Shown piece after piece: positions 34,830 to 44,552 of a stretch of DNA of 64,000 bases; within the stretch, counting starts at the first letter, position 1; each line of letters opens with the position of its first letter. This DNA is from Bradyrhizobium sp. WSM1417. Lineage in GTDB: Bacteria > Pseudomonadota > Alphaproteobacteria > Rhizobiales > Xanthobacteraceae. Both the position numbers and the translations under genes were made by a program. The stretch lies in NCBI RefSeq assembly GCF_000515415.1, contig NZ_KI911783.1, positions 3,710,392 to 3,774,391 on the forward strand. Reading direction: 5' to 3'. Under the pieces are notes generated by a model. It saw only the letters and a program-made list of their open reading frames with translations, was not told the DNA's origin and searched no databases.

Positions 34830-36425
34830 CTATCCATTCTCCTGCAGCGCCCGCCGCAGCCTTCGGATGATGACGCCGCGGGCGCGGTCGTCGGCGGCGG
34901 CTGCGACGCGGTCGTTGATGTCGAGCATGAGTTCCGACATCTCGTTGTGCCAGTCGAGACGGGTTACGGCTTCCGGCGTCAGCCTGCGTCGATGGTCGAC
35001 ATCGAGCACGCGCGGATCGGGGGTCGAGAGCTCATAGACGTCGTCCAGCATCGGCTGATAAATCTTCCCCGCCGGAAGGATACGTTCGGCGACGCGCTCG
35101 GCAAGACCCGCAATCGCGTTCTCTTCGCCATGGATCAGGAACAGGCCGCGCGCGATCGGACGGCGCGCAGCGATCCAGCGGGCGATGCCGGCGCCGTCGG
35201 CATGTCCGGAATATTCGTCGATCATCCGGATCCGCGCCGCGACCCGGATCTCCTCGCCCTGGATCCGCACCGCCTTGGTGCCGTTCTGGAGGAACCGGCC
35301 GAGCGTGCCGTTGGCCTGGAAGCCGGTGAGCAGCACGGTCGCATGCGCGTTCCACAGCCAGTGCTTCAGATGATGGCGGATACGGCCGGCATCGCACATG
35401 CCGCTGGCCGCGATGATGATGTGAAAGCCGGAGAGCCGCATGATCGCCTTGCTCTCGGCCACCGTCTCGGTGAACTTGAGATGCGGCGAGTTAAGCAGAC
35501 GGTTGGCATCGACGGTCTGATCGAGGCTCGTCGCGTTCTGCCGGAACACCTCGGTTGCATGGATCGCGAGCGGAGAATCCAGGAAGATCGGCTCTGCCGG
35601 AATCTCGCCGCGCTCCATCAGATCGACAAGGTCGACGATCAGTTCCTGGGTGCGCTCGACTGCGAAGGCAGGGATGAGCAGGGCGCCCTTGGCGGCCGCG
35701 GCATCGCGGACCTCGGTCGCAAGATGCTGCCGGCGCTGCTCCGGCGTCGTGACGGCACGCACGCGGTCGCCATAGGTTGACTCGGACATGACGTAGTCGA
35801 GGTCCGACGGCGCCTGCGGATCGGGCTGGAGCAGCTTAGCCTCGGGGCCGACGTCGCCGGAGAGCAGCACGCGCAATGGGCGCGTTGCACCCGCATCGGC
35901 AAATTCGAGCTCGATCGAGGCGGACCCGAGCAGATGGCCCGCGTTCCAGTAGCGCGCGCGAACGCCGGATATCACGTCGATCCAGCGTTCATAGTCGACG
36001 GGACGGAACGATTGCAGCGTTGCGAGCGCGTCTGCTTGCGTGTAGATCGGCTCGACCTCCTTCCGGCCACGCGCCGCGTTGCGCCGGTTGAGTTGTGCAA
36101 CTTCGGACTCCTGGATGTTGCCGGCGTCGGGTAGCATCCAGGAGCAGAGGTCGATCGTGCCCCGCGTCGCCAGGATCGGCCCGCCAAATCCCTCGCGGAC
36201 GAGCTTTGGCAGCAATCCGCTGTGGTCGATATGGGCGTGCGTGAGAAGCACCGCATCGATATCGGCGGGCCGGAAGGGAAACCCGCTGTAGTTGAGCTCC
36301 TTGAGCGTCTTCTGCCCCTGGAACAGACCGCAATCGACCAGGAAGCGGCCAGAGGCGGTCTGGAAAAGATAGCTCGAGCCAGTCACGGTGCGGGCGGCGC
36401 CGCAAAATCGAACGGTGATGCTCAT
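34830..36425 (-). CDS. Metallo-beta-lactamase/beta-CASP RNA nuclease-like protein
   Basis: The product is 531 aa. The N-terminal MBL domain has FLVDCGLFQG and the zinc motif THAHIDHSG (motif 2), a later NAGHLLGSASIELEF (motif 3) and DVGPEAK-type strand. The inserted beta-CASP domain (about 200-330) includes LIPAFAVERTQELIVDL and FLDSPLAIHATEVF. The RNA-specificity part follows with ASGMCDAGRIRHHLKH, VLLTGFQANGTLGR and the closing IHGEENA. These match CPSF73/RNase J-like bacterial nucleases. It is the last gene of a coupled operon (ATGA overlap with the PRPP-synthetase-like gene). An RNase role is inferred from family. Confidence 0.9.
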   Translation of the reverse strand: MSITVRFCGAARTVTGSSYLFQTASGRFLVDCGLFQGQKTLKELNYSGFPFRPADIDAVLLTHAHIDHSGLLPKLVREGFGGPILATRGTIDLCSWMLPDAGNIQESEVAQLNRRNAARGRKEVEPIYTQADALATLQSFRPVDYERWIDVISGVRARYWNAGHLLGSASIELEFADAGATRPLRVLLSGDVGPEAKLLQPDPQAPSDLDYVMSESTYGDRVRAVTTPEQRRQHLATEVRDAAAAKGALLIPAFAVERTQELIVDLVDLMERGEIPAEPIFLDSPLAIHATEVFRQNATSLDQTVDANRLLNSPHLKFTETVAESKAIMRLSGFHIIIAASGMCDAGRIRHHLKHWLWNAHATVLLTGFQANGTLGRFLQNGTKAVRIQGEEIRVAARIRMIDEYSGHADGAGIARWIAARRPIARGLFLIHGEENAIAGLAERVAERILPAGKIYQPMLDDVYELSTPDPRVLDVDHRRRLTPEAVTRLDWHNEMSELMLDINDRVAAAADDRARGVIIRRLRRALQENG

Positions 36426-37342
36426 GTTGTCGTCTCCGGCAAAGGTGTCTGGCTCAGTTCGGACCGCAGGGCGGCCGCGAGAGTCTCGTCGAGCGCGATC
36501 GCGTTGGTCGGATGCGGCACGCTGTCGGTCGAGCGGATGGAGCGGATGCCGGCGTCGCTGAACGCCGCGACCATTTCGGGCGGAAAGAGGGCATGCGTCA
36601 CGATTGCGTCTATGCCGGTCGCACCTGCGGCCTCGAGCGCCTTCGCCGCAACCATCAGTGTGGCTCCGGAAGAGATGATGTCGTCAACCAGCAGCGCCGG
36701 GCGACCGGAGAGCAGGCCGGGATCGGCAAACTCGATTTGCACGGAACGATCGCCGTGACGCATCTTCCGGGCAACGGTATGCTGCAATTGGAGCCGCCGG
36801 GCGAGATCGCTCACCCATGGCTCGGATTCGGAATCGGGGCCGATCACGACGGTGGCCGGATCGACTCCAGTCTTTGCGAGGGTGTCCGCAATCGCCGGCA
36901 TAGCGGACAGATTTTCCGCCTCGATGCCTGGAAACACGAGCTCGATCTTGGCCGTGCGGTGCAAGTGCGCGTCGACCGTGACGACACGATCGACGATTCC
37001 TGCAAGGAGCCGGCCGACGGCGTGCTGGCTGATCGCTTCGCCGGGATGAAACGCCGCGTCCTGCCGCATGTAACACAGATACGGCGCCACCAGGACCAAG
37101 CGCTTTGCGCCCGCGCGTCGCAGTGCTTCACAGGCCAGCAGCAAGGCGATGAGCTTCTCGTTGGGCTGGTCCAGCGCGGCGTAGAGGATAACCGTGTCCG
37201 CGAGCGGGCCGATCGTGATACGCAGTTCGCCGTCTGGGAAATGGTGAAGATCAATGTCCTCGCAGGCAAGCCCGAGCTTCGTCGCCAGCCGCGCTGCCGC
37301 ACCCGTGGCCGAGGGCAGGCTCTGGAACCCGATCGTGCTCAC
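36422..37342 (-). CDS. Ribose-phosphate pyrophosphokinase homologue
   Basis: The product is 306 aa. Key PRPP-synthetase motifs are present: FPDGE (about 36-40), [10 protein letters not shown] (flexible catalytic region), VTVDAHLHR (metal-binding loop) and the ribose-phosphate loop [14 protein letters not shown]. It is shorter and more divergent than housekeeping Prs, and resembles the Prs-like proteins that accompany AMP-phosphorylase homologues. It may make PRPP or act on ribose 1,5-bisphosphate chemistry; only the first is known for the family. ATGA overlaps link it to the genes on both sides. Confidence 0.88.
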   Translation of the reverse strand: MSTIGFQSLPSATGAAARLATKLGLACEDIDLHHFPDGELRITIGPLADTVILYAALDQPNEKLIALLLACEALRRAGAKRLVLVAPYLCYMRQDAAFHPGEAISQHAVGRLLAGIVDRVVTVDAHLHRTAKIELVFPGIEAENLSAMPAIADTLAKTGVDPATVVIGPDSESEPWVSDLARRLQLQHTVARKMRHGDRSVQIEFADPGLLSGRPALLVDDIISSGATLMVAAKALEAAGATGIDAIVTHALFPPEMVAAFSDAGIRSIRSTDSVPHPTNAIALDETLAAALRSELSQTPLPETTT

Positions 37343-38880
37343 GGCGCGGTCCCGCCTTGGAGGGTATCCCGATCTTTGATGGCGTACCCGGCGTCGGCAG
37401 CGGTCGCAGTCGCCGCGAGATCGTACTCCGGCTGGTCGAAGGTGTAGACGCGGTAGAGCGGCTCGCCCTGCTCGACCCGGTCGCCGATCTTCTTGAACAG
37501 CCGAATGCCGGCGCCCTTGTCGAGCGGCGCGCCGGCGGTGCGTGCCAGGCGATTGAGTCGCAGGCAGTCGATCTCGGTGACGACGCCGTCGTGCGCGGCC
37601 TTGATGTCAAACGAGAGATGGCCGAGCTCGGTGCTGCAATTCGAGGGGCCCTGGGCGTCGATGATCCTCTGCATCTGCTTCAGCGCCGCTCCGTTATCGA
37701 GCAGCTCGCGGGCCCGCGCATAGCCTGCGCCGCCGCGCAGCTTCGGATCGTGTTCCAGAAGATGGGCAGCGAGGCGCAATGATTTCTCGCGCAGGTCGCG
37801 CGGGGCATCCGGGTCATTGCCGAGCACGGCCATCACGTCGTTGGCCTCGAGCACCGGCCCGATGCCGTTGCCGATCGGCTGGCGGCCGTCGGTTGTGATC
37901 ACTTCGACCGTGCGACCGAAGCGGTCGCCGACGAATTCGAACATTTTTCGCAGGCGCATCGCTTCGACGGCGCTGGTGACCTTCGCCGTCGGTCCGACAG
38001 GAATGTCGATCAACAGGTGCGTCGAGCCAGCCGCGATCTTCTTGGACATGATGGATGCGACCATCTGCTCGCGGGTATCGAGACTGAGCGGGCGTTCGAC
38101 CGAGATCAGGACGTCGTCGGCGGGCGATAAATTCACGTGTCCGCCCCAGATCAGGCATCCATTGCAGGTCGAGACGATCGCCTTCATCTCCTCGACCCCG
38201 ACATTCACCCGCGCCAGCACCTCCATCGTGTCGGCGGTCCCAGCCGGCGAGGTGATGGCGCGCGAGGACGTCTTGGGGATCGGCAGGCCGTGCGCGGCGA
38301 CGATGGGTACGACGACCATCGAGGTGCGATTGCCGGGAATGCCGCCGATGCAATGCTTGTCGACGACGATCGGGTCCGGCCACACCAGTTGCGTGCCGGC
38401 CTCGGCCATCGCAGCGGTAAGAGACAGGAGTTCATCACTCGTGATGAAGCTCGCCGAGCCGATCAGGAATGCGGCGATCTCCATGTCGGAGTAGCGGTAA
38501 TGTGCGAGATCATCGATGATCGCGCCGATTTCGGCGCGACTCAGCGTTCGTCCGCGAATTTTGGCGCGCACCGCCTCCAGGCTCTCCGGAGGGGAGGCGG
38601 GCGTGACCATGACCAGCGTGCCGGCGGCTTGCGCGAAACGCCGGAACGCAGGCTCGGAGAGGCCGATCTCGTCGGGGGCGGCCAGTGCGTCGTCGTCAGT
38701 GATCAAGAGCGTCGCGAGCAGCACCTTGCCGTCGAGACGAAGCTCGACCCGACTGAACCCGCGAAAGATGTCCGCACGCAGCGCCTTCGACCGCCTGGAA
38801 ATGACGACGACGTTCTCGCGGCCGGTATCGAGATTGACACGGCGGATCTTGAGTTGGGGACGTGAGAGGTCTGGATGCAT
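37339..38880 (-). CDS. AMP-phosphorylase / thymidine-phosphorylase family enzyme
   Basis: The product is 513 aa. It begins with a domain of about 85 residues ([20 protein letters not shown] ... [11 protein letters not shown]) that ordinary bacterial DeoA (about 440 aa) lacks but archaeal AMP phosphorylases have. The core follows: [53 protein letters not shown], and the C-terminal barrel domain ([17 protein letters not shown]...[18 protein letters not shown]). AMP phosphorylase converts NMP plus phosphate to ribose 1,5-bisphosphate and base. First gene of the operon; an FNR/FixK-like box lies 58-71 bp upstream. Annotation tools will probably call it thymidine phosphorylase. Confidence 0.88.
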   Translation of the reverse strand: MHPDLSRPQLKIRRVNLDTGRENVVVISRRSKALRADIFRGFSRVELRLDGKVLLATLLITDDDALAAPDEIGLSEPAFRRFAQAAGTLVMVTPASPPESLEAVRAKIRGRTLSRAEIGAIIDDLAHYRYSDMEIAAFLIGSASFITSDELLSLTAAMAEAGTQLVWPDPIVVDKHCIGGIPGNRTSMVVVPIVAAHGLPIPKTSSRAITSPAGTADTMEVLARVNVGVEEMKAIVSTCNGCLIWGGHVNLSPADDVLISVERPLSLDTREQMVASIMSKKIAAGSTHLLIDIPVGPTAKVTSAVEAMRLRKMFEFVGDRFGRTVEVITTDGRQPIGNGIGPVLEANDVMAVLGNDPDAPRDLREKSLRLAAHLLEHDPKLRGGAGYARARELLDNGAALKQMQRIIDAQGPSNCSTELGHLSFDIKAAHDGVVTEIDCLRLNRLARTAGAPLDKGAGIRLFKKIGDRVEQGEPLYRVYTFDQPEYDLAATATAADAGYAIKDRDTLQGGTAP

Positions 38881-38937
38881 GAAGGGGCCGGCAGGAAGGC
38901 GGGGGCTCCATGTTTACCGGCCGCTGTATTCATGCAC

Positions 38938-38951
38938 TTGACGCAGATCAT
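38938..38951. promoter_or_regulatory. FNR/FixK-like box upstream of the AMP phosphorylase operon
   Basis: TTGACGCAGATCAT fits TTGA-N6-TCAA with one mismatch at the last base. Its centre is about 64 bp upstream of the minus-strand ATG at 38880, which would give a transcript start near 38903 and a leader of about 23 nt for a class II site. It shares TTGACGCAG with the box at 31605-31618. Confidence 0.5.
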
Positions 38952-39140
38952 GTCCGACGCCCTGGCCGGGCATCGAGCTCGGGTCGCCTCGCGGTGACGA
39001 GCAGCAGGCGGGCTGCAGACTGCGATCTCGAACGCACGCCAGGAATATGGTTCATAAATGGTAATCGTCCGCCGCGCACTCCTCAGTCGCCGTGAACGTC
39101 AAAGAGGAATTTAACGCTTGGGCCCTAACTTGCGCTCGCC

Positions 39141-40586
39141 ATGAGTGACCAGGCCGTCCACAGCGAGGTTCAACCGTTTTCGGCGCGTGCGGCGCTCCCC
39201 TGGCTGGTGAGCCTTGGCGTCTATGTCCTGCTGCTGATCCTTGGACCGCGGCTGCTCAATGATCCCGATAGCTATTCCCACATCGAGGTCGGGCGCTGGA
39301 TCATCGCGCACGGCACGCTGCCGGCGAGCGACCCATTTTCTTTTTCGAGGCACGGCGCCCCCTGGATCACCTTCGAATGGCTCTCGGAGATCATCTACGC
39401 CGGAGCCTACGCGCTTGCCGGCTGGCAGGGCGTCCTGGTCCTCGCCGCCGCGGCGATAGCGCTCGCCTTTGGCCTGTTCACGTTCTTCCTGCTGCGCGAG
39501 CTTTCGCCGGCCCAGACGCTGCTCATGGTGATCGTGGCCGTGATCCTGTTGGCGCCGCATATGCTGGCGCGGCCACATGTGCTGGTGCTGCCGCTGATGG
39601 TGACCTGGGCGGCTGCCCTGGTACGCTCCATGGATCGTGGAGGGCCCCCGCCGTACTGGGCTCTTCCGCTGCTGGTCGTGTGGGCCAATCTGCACGGCAG
39701 TGTGGTGCTGGCGCTTGGACTGATCGGCCCTGCGGGGCTCGAGGCGCTGCTGCGCGAGAAGCGCAGCGAATGGCCACGCGTATTCCTGCGTTGGCTCCCA
39801 TTCACCGCGCTCGCGGTCGCGGCGTCCTGCCTGACACCCCACGGGCCGGAACCGCTGCTGATGCCGCTGACCACGCTCGGCCTCGGCCCCGCGCTCGGTT
39901 GGATCGCGGAATGGCGGCCGCAGGATTTCAGCCACATAGGTATCTTCGAGTTGCTGCTGCTGGCCGGCATCTTCGCGCTCTCGCGTGGCGTGACGCTGCC
40001 GGTCGTGCGGGCCTTGGTCGTGATCGGCTTGCTGCATTTCGCCCTGGCCCAGATCCGCAATGCGGATCTGCTGGCCATGCTGGCGCCGCTCTATCTGGCG
40101 GCTCCGCTGGGGCGGACGTTCGGCGGACGGATTGCGGAGGATGCTGCGGGCTCGTCGCGCGGTCTGAACCTGGCCGCGCTCGGTGTATTGATCGTGGTGA
40201 GCGGGGCGACGCTGGCCCGTGATATACGGCCGGCTCCGGCCATTACCCCCCAGGCTGCCATCGCTGAAGCCACGCTCGCCACGGCGGGGCCTGTGCTCAA
40301 CGATTATTCCTTCGGTGGCTATTTGATCTTTGCCGGCATTCCCACCTTTATCGACGGTCGCGGTGAACTGTACGGGGGAGCGTTCATCAACCGCTACAAT
40401 CGCGCCCTGGCGCTGGTCGATCTCGGCGACTTTCTCAAGTTGCTCGACGAATACAACATCGCCGCGACGCTGCTCGCGCCGGGGACGCCGGCGATAGCGA
40501 TGCTGGACCGGCTGCCCCAATGGCAGCGCGTCTACAGCGACGACGTGGCGGTCGTGCACAAGCGGCGAGATATGCCGCAAAGATAG
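39141..40586 (+). CDS. Polytopic membrane protein, possibly GT-C glycosyltransferase-like
   Basis: The product is 481 aa with about ten hydrophobic helices. After TM1 a periplasmic loop carries an acidic motif (LNDPDSYSHIEVGRWIIAHG), a placement reminiscent of the catalytic Asp of GT-C transferases. The C-terminal 130 residues are a soluble domain (VLNDYSFGGYLIFAGIPTFIDGRGELYGG). The family is not identified with confidence; similar proteins are annotated as hypothetical membrane proteins. It is convergent with the methyltransferase gene, one base apart, and faces the glycan-related cluster 40588-44013. Confidence 0.7.
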   Translation: MSDQAVHSEVQPFSARAALPWLVSLGVYVLLLILGPRLLNDPDSYSHIEVGRWIIAHGTLPASDPFSFSRHGAPWITFEWLSEIIYAGAYALAGWQGVLVLAAAAIALAFGLFTFFLLRELSPAQTLLMVIVAVILLAPHMLARPHVLVLPLMVTWAAALVRSMDRGGPPPYWALPLLVVWANLHGSVVLALGLIGPAGLEALLREKRSEWPRVFLRWLPFTALAVAASCLTPHGPEPLLMPLTTLGLGPALGWIAEWRPQDFSHIGIFELLLLAGIFALSRGVTLPVVRALVVIGLLHFALAQIRNADLLAMLAPLYLAAPLGRTFGGRIAEDAAGSSRGLNLAALGVLIVVSGATLARDIRPAPAITPQAAIAEATLATAGPVLNDYSFGGYLIFAGIPTFIDGRGELYGGAFINRYNRALALVDLGDFLKLLDEYNIAATLLAPGTPAIAMLDRLPQWQRVYSDDVAVVHKRRDMPQR

Positions 40587-40587
40587 A

Positions 40588-41271
40588 TCAAGCGGTCCCG
40601 TAGGCGGCGTATTGGCCGCCGAGCGGCACGCCGCTCAGGGTCGCTTCGAAGCGCCGCGCCGGCTTGGTGTTCCAGGGCAGCAGCAGGAAATGGCGCGCAC
40701 CGATCTCGCGCAAGCCGCCGGCAGCCATCAATTTTTGGGTTGTGCCGGCCCCGAGCAAGATGGCGTCCCGGTCGAACTCACAACGCGCGACGGCAAGGCG
40801 GGTCAGCGGGTTGTATGGATTGTGCTCGATGACGCAGACGAGTCCACCGGGGCGGGTCACGCGCCGCATCTCCGCGATGAATTGCGCCCATTCGGTCGGC
40901 ACGACGTGGTGCAGCACGCAGACGGCCGTGACCAGATCGAAGCTGGCATCGTCGAATGGAAAGGTGCGGCCGTCAAACTCACGGTAGTCGACCCTGCCAT
41001 TATCGGCGCGTGCCTGCGCTAGGCTGGCCGACGAAACGTCGATACCGCTCAAGCGGCCGACCATCCCGTGCAGCAGCGGATGAAGGCTGCCGACGCCGCA
41101 GCCGACGTCCAGCATGTCGGGCCTCTCCGTGTCGAGCCGCTGCGCGATCAGATTGCCCAGCAGATCGGCCTTGGCGCGCATGAAGAAATGATGCGGCAAA
41201 CCGGAGAAGGCGATCGAGGATTGGACCACGTCACGGTAGTTGTCGTGATAACCGTCGAAGAGCTCGGTCAT
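40588..41271 (-). CDS. Class I SAM-dependent methyltransferase
   Basis: The product is 227 aa. Motif I is MLDVGCGVGSLHPLL; then GIDVSSASLAQARA, FDDASFDLVTAVCVLHHV and MRRVTRPGGLVCVIEHNPYNP give the full class I fold. The substrate is unknown; neighbours suggest a lipid-linked sugar or glycan. A GTG at 41283 overlaps the stop of the upstream glycosyltransferase (GTGA) and would add four residues; either start couples the two genes. Confidence 0.88.
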   Translation of the reverse strand: MTELFDGYHDNYRDVVQSSIAFSGLPHHFFMRAKADLLGNLIAQRLDTERPDMLDVGCGVGSLHPLLHGMVGRLSGIDVSSASLAQARADNGRVDYREFDGRTFPFDDASFDLVTAVCVLHHVVPTEWAQFIAEMRRVTRPGGLVCVIEHNPYNPLTRLAVARCEFDRDAILLGAGTTQKLMAAGGLREIGARHFLLLPWNTKPARRFEATLSGVPLGGQYAAYGTA

Positions 41272-41279
41272 GCGCTGGG

Positions 41280-42275
41280 TCACTCGTTGACGGCGTGGAT
41301 CGCGGGCGCGGCCGCCGCCTCGTTGCCGTCGAAGCCGGCGCGCGTCTGCACCACGTAGAGCGGGCGACGTTTCACCTCGGAATGGATGCGGCCGACGTAA
41401 AGCCCCACGATGCCCGTCATCAGCATGTTCATTCCACACAGCAGGGACACGACGACGATCGTCGAGGACCAGCCGGTCACAAGATGACTGTCGTTGCTGA
41501 GCCACAACAGGATCACCCAGCCGCCATAGAGCAGGGCCAGACCCGAGACCGTCAATCCGCACCAGATTGCGAGCCGCAAGGGCAAATCGGAAAAGCCAAG
41601 CGCGGCGTTCATCGCGAGCCGCACCATCTTGAACAGCGGATATTTGGTCTCGCCCGCTGCACGCTCGAGGCGGTGAAAGGTGACCTCGGCCTGCCGGAAG
41701 CCGAGCCAGGCGATCATGCCGCGTACGAAGCGGTCCTGCTCCGGCATCTGCCGAAGCGCGTCGAGCACCTTTCGATCGATCAGGCGGAAGTCGCCGACAT
41801 CGGCGGGGATGCCGACCGAGGACATTCTGCCGAGAAGCCGGTAGAACAGATGCGCGGTTGCGCGCTTGAATCGGCTTTCGCCGTCGCGCGAGAGGCGGCG
41901 GGCATGGACGATGTCGTTGCCTTCCTGCCATTTTGCGATCAATTGCTCGATCACTTCGGGCGGATCCTGCAAGTCGGCATCCATGACGATGATCGCTTCA
42001 CCCTGCGCGACGTCCATGCCGGCGGTGATGGCGATCTGATGCCCGAAATTTCGCGACAGGCCGATATAGCGAAAGCGCGGGTCTCGCGTGGCGAGCGCCT
42101 GTAGCACGATCGAGCTGGAATCACTGCTGCCGTCGTCTACGAAGATTGCTTCTGCCGGCCCGTCGAGCCGGGACAAGACCAGGTCGAGCCTGCGCAGCAG
42201 CACCGGCAACACGGCTTCCTCGTTGAACACGGGGATGACGAGGCTGTAGCGGATCGACTGGAAATTGGCCGCCAT
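41280..42275 (-). CDS. GT2 glycosyltransferase, GtrB/DPM1-like
   Basis: The product is about 331 aa. The GT-A domain has YSLVIPVFNEEAVLPVLL, FVDDGSSDSS, GLSRNFGHQIAITAGMD and the metal-binding DADLQDPPE, then the acceptor-side motif ADVGDFRLIDRK and MPEQDRFVRGM. Two C-terminal transmembrane helices (LAIWCGLTVSGLALLYGGWVILLW; VVVSLLCGMNMLMTGIVGLYVGR) place it with bactoprenyl-phosphate glycosyltransferases. It likely charges undecaprenyl phosphate with a sugar for envelope glycan modification. The Met at 42275 is chosen because the fold begins right after it. Confidence 0.92.
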   Translation of the reverse strand: MAANFQSIRYSLVIPVFNEEAVLPVLLRRLDLVLSRLDGPAEAIFVDDGSSDSSSIVLQALATRDPRFRYIGLSRNFGHQIAITAGMDVAQGEAIIVMDADLQDPPEVIEQLIAKWQEGNDIVHARRLSRDGESRFKRATAHLFYRLLGRMSSVGIPADVGDFRLIDRKVLDALRQMPEQDRFVRGMIAWLGFRQAEVTFHRLERAAGETKYPLFKMVRLAMNAALGFSDLPLRLAIWCGLTVSGLALLYGGWVILLWLSNDSHLVTGWSSTIVVVSLLCGMNMLMTGIVGLYVGRIHSEVKRRPLYVVQTRAGFDGNEAAAAPAIHAVNE

Positions 42276-42450
42276 GCGAGAGAGTCCAACTCGTTGCAGG
42301 AGCGGAAGTCTATGCCGGCGGTGGTTAAGGTCGCCTTGCCACAACCATTAAGGATATGGGGCACCGGGGCTGGCTTCGAAAAGGCGGTGCGAATGGTGAT
42401 GCCCGATTAACCACGCTGGGCAGCCGCGGCTTTGGCCCAGGACTTGCGAC

Positions 42451-44013
42451 TTAGGACTTGCGGTGGATTTTGTAGAGAACAAATCGCTCCGAAGTATCCA
42501 GCGATTCCAGCAGATACGGCAGCGGGTTTGGGGCCTGCGGCCCGAGGACGTAGAGATAGTCGTAATCCTGGTGCCAGGTGCGAACGAACGGCGGAACGCC
42601 AGCCGGCGGCCGGCTTGCCGCAATCGCGGCAAGCACGCCGAGCGGCACCGGGCCCCCGTAGGGAATGGCAAGACGGCGTACGTCCTCGCGGGCTCGCACG
42701 GGCTGCTTGCCCGCTTCCGTGAAGAGATTGGGCACGAACGCGCTGGCATAGTGCACGGCGAGCGTCGGCGCATAGTACATCGGATATGAGGTGAGGTCGG
42801 CGAAGGGCGGGTCTCCATTGTCGTCCGTGCTGGCGACGAGGATGCGCGAGCCGCGATCGATCTTGTGGAACGACTGGATGATGGCCGCATAGTCGGTGCG
42901 GTAAGGCAACCACACTGCGAGCACGACGGCGAGATTGATCAGTATGACGCCACTGATCGCTGCGAGCGCTGCCATTCTCCATGCCCGGCTGGGCAGCGTC
43001 AGCGAGCAGAAAGCCGGCAGGATCAGAGCCGCAGCGGGGATCACGCGCAGGTCGACGAACGAGGTTCCGAACAGCTTCGAGGGAATGACGACGTAGAGCA
43101 GCGCGAAGCCGATCGCGAGCCAGATTCCGGCTGCTTCGAGCTTGAGGACGCCGCGTCTTGCGGCGAAGAACAGCGAGATCATCAGCGTAAGCCCGGTCGC
43201 CGCCGCGACCGTCAAATTGTAGCCGTTCATGATGCGCAACGGCCAGATCGGCTTGAATCCGAGAAACCAGCTCGTTCCTTCGCTTCCGATCGATCCCGCC
43301 GTCATGCGCATGATCCCAAACAGGGCAAGCGCCGGTATGGCCAACGCGGCGAGCCGCGCGGCGGCGACACCGTACGATATTCGCCCATGGCGGATGCGCG
43401 AGAGCTCGTAAAGGCCGAGCGTCGCGCCGTAGATGCCGAGGGAGAAGAAATGCGCCGCAAACAGCGCAGCGACGAAGGCCATGTTGACGACGAAACGCAG
43501 TGGCCATGGGCGTTCGGCGAGCATCAGGTAGACGGCGATCCCGCAGAGAGCGAGGCCCAGTCCGAACTCGAAATTCACGAAGCCCCAGCTGAACGGCAGA
43601 CAGTAAAGGAACGCGAGCGCCGCAAAGCCGGCGAGATGGACCCGTCCCTTCCGGGCCCATTCGAGCAAGAGCGCGCCCCCGACGATCAGCAATTGACTCA
43701 GGAGCAGAAACAGCCGCGTGGCGTTCTCGACGCCGATCAGCCGCGCCATTTGCGGGACCAGCAGATCCATTCCAAGGTTGGGATAGAATGCCCAGACCAC
43801 CTCGTAATGCGGATTGGCGTTGGGAGTGCCGTTCTGGCTCAGAATATACATCCGGGCGAGGTGATTGGGATAGTCGACCATCGCGGGGATAGGGGTCAGC
43901 AGCACCGGAAGAAACGACACGGTCGCCAGGACAGCAAGAACGGTGATCGCTAGCGATCGGTCCGAGCCAAGACGAGCCCGGATTGTCGAGGTCGGCTTCT
44001 CGGAAGGAATCAT
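42451..44013 (-). CDS. Large polytopic membrane protein of the glycan cluster
   Basis: The product is about 520 aa with ten or more predicted helices. Near the N-terminus a periplasmic loop reads PIPAMVDYPNHLARMYIL, an Asp/His arrangement often seen in GT-C-like or YfhO-like membrane proteins. The C-terminal 130 residues form a soluble domain (ILVASTDDNGDPPFADLTSYPMYYAPTLA...YDYLYVLGPQAPNPLPYLL). It probably uses the lipid-linked sugar made by the adjacent GT2 enzyme, which is inference from position. A GTG at 44070 is an alternative start. Confidence 0.75.
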   Translation of the reverse strand: MIPSEKPTSTIRARLGSDRSLAITVLAVLATVSFLPVLLTPIPAMVDYPNHLARMYILSQNGTPNANPHYEVVWAFYPNLGMDLLVPQMARLIGVENATRLFLLLSQLLIVGGALLLEWARKGRVHLAGFAALAFLYCLPFSWGFVNFEFGLGLALCGIAVYLMLAERPWPLRFVVNMAFVAALFAAHFFSLGIYGATLGLYELSRIRHGRISYGVAAARLAALAIPALALFGIMRMTAGSIGSEGTSWFLGFKPIWPLRIMNGYNLTVAAATGLTLMISLFFAARRGVLKLEAAGIWLAIGFALLYVVIPSKLFGTSFVDLRVIPAAALILPAFCSLTLPSRAWRMAALAAISGVILINLAVVLAVWLPYRTDYAAIIQSFHKIDRGSRILVASTDDNGDPPFADLTSYPMYYAPTLAVHYASAFVPNLFTEAGKQPVRAREDVRRLAIPYGGPVPLGVLAAIAASRPPAGVPPFVRTWHQDYDYLYVLGPQAPNPLPYLLESLDTSERFVLYKIHRKS

Positions 44014-44197
44014 GTCATCGGGCCGCTGGAGTTCGAGCTTACGCTCTACGACGGCGCAGCCGCCGGACACAACGCCATAATGCGAACTTCGCGAAAATCA
44101 AGCTGGGGTCGCCGCCGCATCGGAAGGAGGAGCCCGTCATCCAGCGCGCTGCACGCGGACTCGTGCCGATGAGATTGCGGCGCGCCGGCTATGCCGG

Positions 44198-44362
44198 CTA
44201 CTTCACCGCCGCGCTGATCGAGTTGAATTTGCCGCTCAGGAGTGCGCCGCCGGTGTTGTTCACAGCCGTGATGATCGCGAGCGCGATGCCGGTGGCGATC
44301 AGACAATACTCGATGGCGGTGGCACCATTTTCGTCGGCAAGAAATGACTTGAGCAAAGTCAT
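44198..44362 (-). CDS. Orphan Flp/Fap-type IVb pilin
   Basis: The product is 54 aa. It has the Flp layout: short leader MTLLKSFLADENGATAIEY, then one hydrophobic helix (CLIATGIALAIITAV) and a polar tail (NNTGGALLSGKFNSISAAVK). A Cys stands where most Flp pilins have Gly after the Glu-Tyr pair. AGGAG before the ATG supports this start over the upstream GTG. No Tad/Cpa assembly genes are in the window, so this is an isolated pilin copy. Confidence 0.9.
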   Translation of the reverse strand: MTLLKSFLADENGATAIEYCLIATGIALAIITAVNNTGGALLSGKFNSISAAVK

Positions 44363-44552
44363 CGTCAACTCCTGTTCATCCGTCCAACGTAGGCTGGTGC
44401 CGTTTTCGGAATGGTAAATTGATTCACTAATCTTTCGGGGCGCGTCAAAACGCAGGTAGATGGTCCTCACCTGCCGTTTGATATGGTGTCATCGATTGAC
44501 TTAAGGTTTCGTCACCCAATTCGGACGCATTTGGCGATATCGTCATCCCGTC

